The position numbers were made by a program, and so were the translations under genes. Under the pieces are notes generated by a model that worked only from the letters and a program-made list of their open reading frames with translations, was not told where the DNA came from and made no database searches. A DNA stretch of 19,391 bases from JBCAWW01 sp039024315 (GTDB lineage Bacteria > Bacteroidota > Bacteroidia > J057): NCBI GenBank assembly GCA_039024315.1, contig JBCCQN010000155.1, positions 1 through 19,391 of the forward strand, read 5' to 3'. Each line of letters begins with the position of its first letter. Position 1 is the first letter of the stretch. Positions 1 through 5,800 of this stretch are shown piece by piece.

Positions 1-87
1 CTGCCGGTGAAAGCGGCGATTGATCCCAGACATCTTTTAATTGACAGAGTGTATGCTGATAATATTAAACCTATCAATCTCAAATGA
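1..87 (+). CDS. C-terminal end of an unidentified gene running in from the left edge
   Basis: Frame 1 is open from the window edge to a TGA at 85-87 and gives 28 residues ending in DNIKPINLK. The other two forward frames close within about 21 bases. Nothing in the short tail identifies a family. It could be a real gene end or part of the decayed coding sequence that follows. No signal or domain can be judged from this length. Confidence 0.25.
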   Translation: MPVKAAIDPRHLLIDRVYADNIKPINLK

Positions 88-544
88 ATATTTTGAAAGA
101 TAGCATAAGGGTTTGCTAAGGAGCTTGGTCAACAAAGAAAAATTGATTTTATCTATCTTGGCACCTTAGCACATGCCATCAAATACGAAATTCAGAAGTA
201 ATCACGCTAAGCTCTTTTGACTTTCTTAAGAACAGGCGCAAAGCCGAATTAGATATTTTCAATGACAAAAGGATTGCTGCAAAGCAGAGACAGGAAAAGA
301 AAAAAATGAATTGTCGATTGAGGCCGACAAATCAATCATAGAAACGAGTAAGAGAGAGATAATATTTTGCCAAAATCTGGCATCAAAGACTCAACAAGAT
401 AAACCCGATTTACTCATTGAAAATGAGGATGATTTTTTGGCAAATTTAAAGCTAATGTCAATGCGAGAAACTCGCTGTACTTTGGATGCGCTGAAAAAAA
501 ATATTGGTATGAAACTCACATTCGGAGTTTCCACAATGGTCTAG
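88..544 (+). pseudogene. Frame-broken coding remnant, family unknown
   Basis: Three forward-frame pieces follow one another and look like parts of one decayed gene. The first piece (about 106-201) contains KIDFIYLGTLAHAIKYEIQK and stops at TAA 199-201. The second, in another frame (about 202-327), contains FLKNRRKAELDIFNDKR followed by a Lys/Gln-rich helix. The third (about 308-544, openable from TTG 311) gives a 77-residue Lys/Glu-rich peptide ending at TAG 542-544. The charged, helix-like composition continues across the breaks, which suggests frameshifts rather than three small genes. The stretch is more AT-rich than the genes to its right. I do not recognise the family. A degraded mobile-element gene is possible, but no transposase motif or terminal inverted repeat is visible. 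The third piece alone could be a small hypothetical gene, but it has no ATG start or ribosome site. Confidence 0.25.
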
Positions 545-842
545 TCTTTCTAAACGCAAGAATGAGTGCTCATATGCATCATCTAAATCTAGGGATTATT
601 TCCATAAATTTTGCTTCTCTTCATGAATTGAAGCTAAAATTAGTGGCTATGGATATGTACATGAGAATTGTTGCCGTCAAAATGCATAATTGAGGTATCA
701 GCCTCCCTTCTAGGCTTTCAACTATATTCGAGGTTCCCGTATTCTAGGCTTAAGCGCCAATTAGCCTACTCTGGATTTCTTCCCTAAACTTGTTGTTATG
801 CCAAATAGATAACATTATCTCAGGGGTAGCGTTTCTCATATT
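545..842. other. AT-rich intergenic region
   Basis: No convincing reading frame on either strand. It contains a 10-bp direct repeat, ttctaggctt, at 708-717 and 742-751. A 14-bp imperfect palindrome, agataacattatct, lies at 807-820, about 23 bases before the lipoprotein start at 843, where an operator would be expected. Neither is statistically strong alone. Confidence 0.4.
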
Positions 843-1592
843 ATGAAAAACTTAGCTTTATTCGCAATCGTCTTGATCCTAGTTTCTTGTAAGGAAGAAA
901 TCGTATTAGAAGAAAGGGTACTGGCAGATTATATTAGCCTGAATAGCTCCTTAGAGTTAGCGGATATAGTGGCTTGTGCCGCGGGTAAAGAAGAGGGATT
1001 TCTAGGCTCAATGGCAGAACCTACAGACGTATTTTTCTACCCTATCGCTGGGGCCACAGACTTTAGATATTTTGAAGCAGAATCGATTGCGGATTCTCTT
1101 GATTTTTCAAAATACATTCAAAAGGATTTAGCAGACGAACCCATTTTCAATGGCTACCTTTGGAAATTTAATAACAAGCCATTTGCGGGTGAAAGGATGG
1201 GAGTAGTTACCTATAAAACGCCTGGTAAACTACATGTTTGTACGCCTATCAGACTGAAAACCAATGTCAAACCCACCGAGATTAATCCCGATCTCGCGAC
1301 GGTTATCAATAATGGCACCAATCCTTCATTTAGCTGGGAAGATGGTGCGATCAAAGAAAATGTAATCTACTTCCAAGTGATTTCGGATGCTGATAACAAT
1401 TTGATTTCGGGAACTTATACGATTGAGCAAGAATTCACTTTTTACGACTTGAGCAATGTGGTATTCAACATCACAGACCCTACCGCCAATCCAACCTTGG
1501 CCCCGAATCGCGACTATAAATTCACGCTAATGGGAGTCAGCGAAGACAATTGGGTGAATTTATTTTTCGAAAAAGATTTTACGACCGAGTAG
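843..1592 (+). CDS. Lipoprotein, probable two-domain beta-rich, function unknown
   Basis: 249 residues. Residues 1-16 form a lipoprotein signal peptide with lipobox LVSC, so Cys16 would be lipidated and the protein anchored in an envelope membrane. The mature chain seems to have two parts. Residues about 25-140 hold two more cysteines (Cys45, Cys133) that could pair. Residues about 150-249 are beta-rich, with a PSFSWEDG segment resembling the start of Fn3-like sandwich domains and a C-terminal VSEDNWVNLFFEKDF. I do not recognise a named family. The start is the only in-frame ATG before the signal peptide, and no Shine-Dalgarno sequence is visible. It stands alone between the decayed region on the left and a convergent lipoprotein gene on the right, so context gives no role. 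Confidence 0.8.
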   Translation: MKNLALFAIVLILVSCKEEIVLEERVLADYISLNSSLELADIVACAAGKEEGFLGSMAEPTDVFFYPIAGATDFRYFEAESIADSLDFSKYIQKDLADEPIFNGYLWKFNNKPFAGERMGVVTYKTPGKLHVCTPIRLKTNVKPTEINPDLATVINNGTNPSFSWEDGAIKENVIYFQVISDADNNLISGTYTIEQEFTFYDLSNVVFNITDPTANPTLAPNRDYKFTLMGVSEDNWVNLFFEKDFTTE

Positions 1593-1611
1593 TGCGAGGA
1601 TCCTCAATTCG

Positions 1612-1634
1612 GTTGCAGAGCGATGGTCTGCAAC
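1612..1634 (+). terminator. Hairpin downstream of the 843-1592 lipoprotein gene
   Basis: gttgcaga (1612-1619) pairs perfectly with tctgcaac (1627-1634) around a 7-base loop, starting 20 bases after the stop codon. There is no T-tract after it, so it may be an RNA-stabilising 3' hairpin rather than a classical intrinsic terminator. Confidence 0.35.
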
Positions 1635-1671
1635 TCACGCCGCTGGTATTTGCCTAGGTGGCAATTGATAC

Positions 1672-1690
1672 AAGCGTTCCGCGAAGCGAA
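1672..1690 (+). repeat. Copy 1 of the aagcgttccgc intergenic repeat
   Basis: The bases read aagcgttccgcgaagcgaa. The core ttccgc-gaa-gcgaaa folds as a short hairpin with one mismatch. The same 11-base head recurs at 1748 and 7383, and a diverged copy occurs at 7550. All copies are between genes. Confidence 0.5.
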
Positions 1691-1747
1691 AACCCTTTGA
1701 AATAGCCCAATGAATACTCGTTAAAAGGGATGACTAGGGAAGAAGAT

Positions 1748-1766
1748 AAGCGTTCCGCAAAGCGAG
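1748..1766 (+). repeat. Copy 2 of the aagcgttccgc intergenic repeat
   Basis: The bases read aagcgttccgcaaagcgag, differing from copy 1 mainly in the loop position and the last bases. It lies 76 bases from copy 1 in the same orientation. Confidence 0.5.
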
Positions 1767-1870
1767 TCAGATGCTAGATAAATTAAGTACTTGGACAATC
1801 GTATTCCGAGCTAAGCCTAAGGAAAATAATCCAAATGGCTCAGAAATACCTTTTTCTCTGTACTGATTTC

Positions 1871-1888
1871 TCCCGAAAGCTTTCGGGA
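1871..1888. repeat. 18-bp perfect palindrome between convergent genes
   Basis: tcccgaaagctttcggga is identical to its reverse complement. It lies 27 bases past the stop of the minus-strand gene (1915-2634). From memory, palindromes of this tcccga...tcggga type are common in intergenic DNA of several Bacteroidota genomes. A bidirectional terminator or a dispersed repeat are both possible. Confidence 0.55.
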
Positions 1889-1914
1889 TACTTGCTACTC
1901 AGTACTTAACCTAA

Positions 1915-2634
1915 TCACTCAGTGCCTATCTTAAAAGCTAGCAGGGCGGTAATCTCCTGAGAGATAAACTGATGTGCCGCTTCATTGGGATAACGCTCAT
2001 CGAGTAAAAGATCTTGCGGTTGATTGCCAGCTTGGGTGACGTATATCTCGCAAAAGTTCCAATAATCCGCTACAGTACTAAAGTTTTCAATTGCTACTTC
2101 TCTAATTACCCTCGAAATTTCTTCTCCCCTCGCCCAAATCACCTTCGGAGCATTGGGAGAAGGATTATTGGGAGTCAAAACCAAAGTTTTGATATCCGCC
2201 TTTTGTAGTGCCAATATCATTCCCTGCATATCAACCGCAAAGCTCTGCACTGCGATATCCTCACGCCAAACTTCATCTGTACCAAAGCCCAAAATGACCC
2301 ATTCCGGCTGCTGCTTGATAATCGAATCAAGCATGGGCGCTAAGCGTTCATCAGGGACTCCTAGGAGCAAATCTTTACGCCCCCAATCAATAATCTCTCG
2401 TTCAAAGCCATTGGCAGCGAGACTATTGGGAAGCACATCCTGTAAACGTGCCTCGATAGCAGGATTCTCGATCAAAACATTTCCCCCAAAGACAATGATT
2501 TTGGGGACTGCTGACTTATTGGCTGCTAAGGTACTGCTCGATTCCGCAGGCAGTTGCGCCGCATTTTGACTTTGGGATTCGGTGCTTTGGCAAGCGAGTA
2601 GAAGTATTCCTAGCAGGAAAATAAAAATACGCAT
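1915..2634 (-). CDS. Lipoprotein with a degenerate SGNH/GDSL-hydrolase-like domain
   Basis: 239 residues. The signal peptide ends in lipobox LLAC (Cys15), followed by a Ser/Gln/Ala-rich linker to about residue 42. The remainder follows the SGNH-hydrolase order. A first strand IIVFGGNVL occupies the place of the usual FGDSxT. A central strand WVILGFGTDEVWR matches the block-III VVIxLGTNDxW. A C-terminal LLLDERYPNEAAH matches the usual DGxHPNExG. The nucleophile Ser of block I is replaced (GGN) and the His of the Asp-His pair is Tyr (DERY). The Asp of that pair remains. If the fold call is right, esterase activity is unlikely and binding or a non-catalytic role is more probable. The gene is divergent from the rhomboid gene across 81 bases. 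The ATG at 2634 opens the signal peptide. Confidence 0.7.
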   Translation of the reverse strand: MRIFIFLLGILLLACQSTESQSQNAAQLPAESSSTLAANKSAVPKIIVFGGNVLIENPAIEARLQDVLPNSLAANGFEREIIDWGRKDLLLGVPDERLAPMLDSIIKQQPEWVILGFGTDEVWREDIAVQSFAVDMQGMILALQKADIKTLVLTPNNPSPNAPKVIWARGEEISRVIREVAIENFSTVADYWNFCEIYVTQAGNQPQDLLLDERYPNEAAHQFISQEITALLAFKIGTE

Positions 2635-2643
2635 GGGTCAAAT

Positions 2644-2676
2644 CTTAGGCTACAAAACTCTCGCAAAAAGCCTAAG
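2644..2676. promoter_or_regulatory. 8-bp inverted repeat in the divergent intergenic region
   Basis: cttaggct (2644-2651) and agcctaag (2669-2676) are perfect reverse complements separated by 17 bases. The repeat ends 9 bases before the ATG of the minus-strand lipoprotein gene and lies just downstream of its candidate -7 box. It would be either an operator for one or both divergent genes or a 5' leader hairpin in the minus-strand mRNA. Confidence 0.4.
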
Positions 2677-2680
2677 TCTG

Positions 2681-2688
2681 CAAATCTA
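2681..2688 (-). promoter_or_regulatory. Candidate Bacteroidota -7 box for the SGNH-like lipoprotein gene
   Basis: On the minus strand this reads TAGATTTG, an exact match to TAnnTTTG, 46 bases before the ATG. I find no TTG at the usual -33 distance. Transcription from here would start just before the inverted repeat at 2644-2676. Confidence 0.35.
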
Positions 2689-2703
2689 TTCCGTAGCAAT
2701 GCT

Positions 2704-2711
2704 TAATTTTG
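2704..2711 (+). promoter_or_regulatory. TAnnTTTG box just before the rhomboid start
   Basis: TAATTTTG is an exact match to the Bacteroidota -7 consensus and ends only 4 bases before the ATG at 2716. If used as a promoter it would make an almost leaderless mRNA. No good -33 TTG is present. Confidence 0.25.
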
Positions 2712-2715
2712 TGCC

Positions 2716-3483
2716 ATGTTTCCCATTCGCGATAGTATCCCCACCCGACAATTTCCGATTGTCAACACTGTATTGATTGTACTCAACATCTTGATTTTTG
2801 TGCTCATCCAACCTGCAGGTGGCACCGAACAAGAGGCGATCTTTTTTCATGTATTTGGGCTAGTGCCCGAACGCTACCTCGAATCCGGAGGCGGTTTGCT
2901 CTACTATTTGCCTTTCCTCTCCAATATGTTTTTACATGGAGGTTGGCTGCACCTAATCGGCAACGTTTGGACGCTTTATATCTTTGGGGACAATGTTGAG
3001 GACCGTATGGGTCGAGGCCGCTATCTGGTCTTTTACTTACTTTGTGGTTTACTGGGTAGTTTGGCGCATATGGCCACTAATTGGGGCTCTCCGATCCCTG
3101 CAATTGGTGCTTCCGGAGCGATTTCTGGAGTCATGGGTGCTTATTTGCTATTATGCCCCAAAAGTCGGATCAGCATGTTAATCCCGATTTTTTACATTCC
3201 TTTCTTCTTCAAAATTCCCGCATGGGCTTATTTGATCTATTGGTTTATTCTCCAATTTTTGAGCGGTACGCAGGAGTTATTTTCGGCAGAAGACACTGGC
3301 GCAGGGGTGGCTTTTTGGGCGCACATTGGTGGTTTTGTAGCAGGATTGGGACTTAAGTTCCTCTTCGAGAAACGCAACTACGAGGCTCCTGAGCAATTTC
3401 GATCTTACAAGCAAGATCCCAAATACCTCAAGTACCGTCGATCGCAAGGCATGTATTGGGATGACAATCTAAGGCGACCTTAA
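2716..3483 (+). CDS. Rhomboid-family intramembrane serine protease
   Basis: 255 residues, within the usual size of bacterial rhomboid proteases with six membrane segments. The diagnostic motifs are all present. HLIGN (His79, Asn83) forms the oxyanion region after transmembrane segment 1 and loop 1. GASGAISG carries the catalytic Ser133. AHIGGFVAG carries the catalytic His203 in the last segment. The family cleaves single-pass membrane proteins within the inner-membrane bilayer; the substrate cannot be inferred here. Residues about 217-255 form a charged cytoplasmic-type tail rich in Tyr, Lys and Arg. The ATG at 2716 gives the short N-terminal stretch MFPIRDSIPTRQFP usual for this subgroup. 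The gene's stop codon overlaps that of the convergent glutamine synthetase family gene. Confidence 0.93.
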   Translation: MFPIRDSIPTRQFPIVNTVLIVLNILIFVLIQPAGGTEQEAIFFHVFGLVPERYLESGGGLLYYLPFLSNMFLHGGWLHLIGNVWTLYIFGDNVEDRMGRGRYLVFYLLCGLLGSLAHMATNWGSPIPAIGASGAISGVMGAYLLLCPKSRISMLIPIFYIPFFFKIPAWAYLIYWFILQFLSGTQELFSAEDTGAGVAFWAHIGGFVAGLGLKFLFEKRNYEAPEQFRSYKQDPKYLKYRRSQGMYWDDNLRRP

Positions 3484-4838
3484 ATGATCTCGAAATACCG
3501 GCGCATTTCCCAATCCGTAATGGCTTTGGCAAAAGCGCGCCATTCCCACTCCCGCGTTCGCACAAAGTGATCTACAAAGCCTTCGCCAAATAATTCTTTG
3601 GCAATCGCCGATGTTTTCATAGCTGCCGTAGCCTCATCAAGATTACGGGGCAGCACCCCGTATTTTGTTTCTTCGTAGCCATTGCCAATCACCTTGGGCT
3701 GATCAAGTTTGAGACCATGCCGAATCCCATACAGGCCACTAGCCAAGCAGCCTGCCATGGCTAAGAAAGGATTACTATCCGAACCCACTACCCGAGTTTC
3801 CAGTCGAGCTGATTTCGCTCCCCCCGTCAACACCCTCAGCGCTGTAGTACGATTATCTCTTCCCCAAGTAAGGGTAGTAGGGGCCCAAGCGCCTTCGACC
3901 AGTCTTTTGTAGCTATTGATGGTAGGAGCAAACATGGGGAGGATATGCGGCAAACAAGCCAATTGCCCAGCTACATAAGATTGCATCAGGGGGCTCATCG
4001 CATTTTCGTCCTCATCATCATGAAAAAGATTGGTATCCTCGGCTTCATTCCAAAGACTTTGGTGGACATGCCCGCTACAACCAGGTAGGTCCTCACGCCA
4101 TTTGGCCATAAAAGTGGCGACCAAACCGTGCCGATAGGCAATCTCCTTAACCGCGGTTTTAAATAGTACCGCTCTATCGGCAGACTCCAAAATATCGCCA
4201 TACATGATTGCAGCCTCATAAACGCCGGGGCCAGTTTCGGTATGTAAGCCTTCCAAAGGCACATCAAACTGCCCGAGCAAGTCAAAAAGGTCGTTAAAAA
4301 ACTCAGATTTCAGTGAGCTACGCAACAATGAATAGCCAAACATGCCGGGGGTCATGGGCTTGGGATTCTGGAAACCTTTATCCGCAAGTGATTGGGGTGT
4401 TTCTTCAAAATTAAACCACTCAAATTCTTGGGAGAATTTAGGCTTGTAGCCCATATCTATGGCCTGTTGCCGGAGGCTTTTCAGTAAGCTACGCGGGCAG
4501 GCGGCTAAGGGCTCGCCATCACTATCCACAAAATCAGCGAGAAAGAAGGGCAGTTCTCCTTCCCATGGGATGCGGCGAAAAGTATTGATATCGATACGGG
4601 CCTGCGCATCAGGATAGCCCGTATGCCAGCCCGTTATCTGTGCATTATCATAGGATTCGTCAGCAGCGTCCCACCCAAAGACCACGTCACAAAAGCCAAA
4701 TCCACTTTTGATGACACTCATAAATTTATCTCGGTGGATCACTTTACCACGCAAAATACCATCGACATCGGTGATCGCCAGCTTCACTTTGCCGGCAGGG
4801 TGTTGGGAGACATACTCCTTGATACGTTCTGGGCTCAT
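3480..4838 (-). CDS. Glutamine synthetase family protein (type I-like; gamma-glutamylpolyamine synthetase PuuA-like)
   Basis: 452 residues from the chosen start. The ATP-dependent ligase fold is complete. The N-terminal beta-grasp part has DVDGILRGK (24-32). The catalytic part has EFE (Glu138, Glu140), TETGPGVYE (Glu201, Glu208), GHVHQSLW (His257), NSYKRL (Arg312), the NR pair ending in Arg330, and RLETR (Glu347, Arg349), matching metal, ATP and substrate positions of the family. Such proteins join glutamate to ammonia or to an amine. The sequence looks more like the PuuA-type amine ligases than housekeeping GlnA, but the substrate is inference. An upstream in-frame TTG at 4901 would add 21 residues. 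I prefer ATG 4838 because homologues begin with an MxPEEIKxYL-like helix. The gene is probably co-transcribed with the TPR gene upstream. Confidence 0.9.
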   Translation of the reverse strand: MSPERIKEYVSQHPAGKVKLAITDVDGILRGKVIHRDKFMSVIKSGFGFCDVVFGWDAADESYDNAQITGWHTGYPDAQARIDINTFRRIPWEGELPFFLADFVDSDGEPLAACPRSLLKSLRQQAIDMGYKPKFSQEFEWFNFEETPQSLADKGFQNPKPMTPGMFGYSLLRSSLKSEFFNDLFDLLGQFDVPLEGLHTETGPGVYEAAIMYGDILESADRAVLFKTAVKEIAYRHGLVATFMAKWREDLPGCSGHVHQSLWNEAEDTNLFHDDEDENAMSPLMQSYVAGQLACLPHILPMFAPTINSYKRLVEGAWAPTTLTWGRDNRTTALRVLTGGAKSARLETRVVGSDSNPFLAMAGCLASGLYGIRHGLKLDQPKVIGNGYEETKYGVLPRNLDEATAAMKTSAIAKELFGEGFVDHFVRTREWEWRAFAKAITDWEMRRYFEII

Positions 4839-4917
4839 GCCCCAAGATAAATCAATGCAAGACCAATATCCAACCACAAATGGGATATTAAACTTGTCCA
4901 ATTATCAGTGAGCTAGC

Positions 4918-5715
4918 TTAGGGTTCCCAGACCTCACCATTGAGGCGAATGATTAGCGCTGGTTTGAGCGCTTTGGCTTTGCGAAAATCTTCCATAGCGG
5001 TCTTCAGCTCTCCGCGAGCGTAGCGCGCTAAGCCACGATTGTACCATGCTTCGGCCAGATTGGGAGCCATCGACAAAGCCTGATCGAGATAGGCGACCCC
5101 TTCTTCTACTCGATTGGCTTGGCACAGGGCCAACCCAAGATTACTGAGACATACAGGATGAAAGGGCTCTTGTTCGATCACTAACTCCATATCTGCTATC
5201 GCCTCATCAAGCCTACCAAGCGTGTAGAGGGCCGTTCCACGGTTGAGCCTAACCATCAAAAGAGTAGAATCAATTGCTAAGGCTTGATCAAATTTGGCAA
5301 TCGCACTCTTGACCTTCCCCTCTTGCAATTCGTAAAAACCGATGTAACCGAGCGTTTGGGGATGATAAGGATTTCTTTGATAGGCTTGTTTAAAGGAAGC
5401 GATCGCATCAGCCTCACGCGCTAACTTCAATAAGGTCAGTCCTCTGTGAAAAAAGGTTTGATAACTGCTATCCTTATAAGCTAAGGCTTTATTGAAATCT
5501 CGTAGTGCAATTTGATAGTCCCCAGCGTCATAGTACAGGATCCCTCTCGCTCTATAGGTAGGGCCGTGAGAAGGGTCTAAACGAAGGCTTCGTTCGTGAT
5601 AGCGTAATTTTTTCTGAACCGCTTTGGGATAGTCAGCACGACTTACGTCTTGTGAGTATCCAAAAGAAAATATGAGCAGAGCAAGGATTGAGAGACAGAG
5701 CGTTTTGATCTGCAT
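4918..5715 (-). CDS. Secreted tetratricopeptide-repeat protein
   Basis: 265 residues. Residues 1-21 are a cleavable signal peptide (hydrophobic core followed by GYSQ), so the protein should reach the periplasm. After a short linker, six back-to-back 34-residue TPR units cover about 51-254 (51-84, 85-118, 119-152, 153-186, 187-220, 221-254), with the usual Gly/Ala, Tyr/Phe and Pro positions, for example AEAWYNRGLARYARGELKTAMEDF. TPR solenoids bind partner proteins; no catalytic domain is present. The gene is divergent from the CHAT gene across 85 bases and upstream of the glutamine synthetase family gene (79-base gap), so it may share an operon with the latter. The partner is unknown. Confidence 0.88.
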   Translation of the reverse strand: MQIKTLCLSILALLIFSFGYSQDVSRADYPKAVQKKLRYHERSLRLDPSHGPTYRARGILYYDAGDYQIALRDFNKALAYKDSSYQTFFHRGLTLLKLAREADAIASFKQAYQRNPYHPQTLGYIGFYELQEGKVKSAIAKFDQALAIDSTLLMVRLNRGTALYTLGRLDEAIADMELVIEQEPFHPVCLSNLGLALCQANRVEEGVAYLDQALSMAPNLAEAWYNRGLARYARGELKTAMEDFRKAKALKPALIIRLNGEVWEP

Positions 5716-5782
5716 GGAAAATTACCTGAGTTTGCTTGGTAGGGCGAAAATAATCAATTTTAGCAGTAAAGCCACGCTTAAT

Positions 5783-5790
5783 TAGTTTTG
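5783..5790 (+). promoter_or_regulatory. Candidate -7 box for the CHAT gene
   Basis: TAGTTTTG matches TAnnTTTG exactly and ends 10 bases before the ATG at 5801, a plausible distance for a short leader. No clear TTG lies at -33. Confidence 0.35.
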
Positions 5791-5800
5791 AATACAACTT

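Larger units (their letters stand above)
1593..1914. other. Convergent spacer with several palindromes and repeats
   Basis: This 322-base gap separates two convergent lipoprotein genes and has no supportable reading frame. It holds a 10-bp palindrome gaggatcctc (1596-1605) and an 8-bp stem hairpin (1612-1634). It also has two copies of an aagcgttccgc repeat (1672-1690, 1748-1766) and an 18-bp perfect palindrome (1871-1888). A 9-bp inverted pair ttaagtact/agtacttaa (1783-1791 and 1901-1909) flanks its right half. The likely role is two-way transcription termination plus dispersed intergenic repeats. Confidence 0.6.

Noticed and set aside
708..751. Direct repeat ttctaggctt as an attachment site or CRISPR-like repeat
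   Set aside because: There are only two 10-bp copies 34 bases apart, with no further unit, no tRNA and no integrase nearby.
2153..2569. 138-codon open frame on the plus strand
   Set aside because: It lies wholly opposite the SGNH-like lipoprotein gene, has a Ser/Lys/Ile-rich composition with no domain, and is explained as a frame shadow.
4839..4901. N-terminal extension of the glutamine synthetase-like protein from TTG 4901
   Set aside because: The added 21 residues are unlike the family's start, use a rarer start codon and have no ribosome site. ATG 4838 gives the typical beginning.
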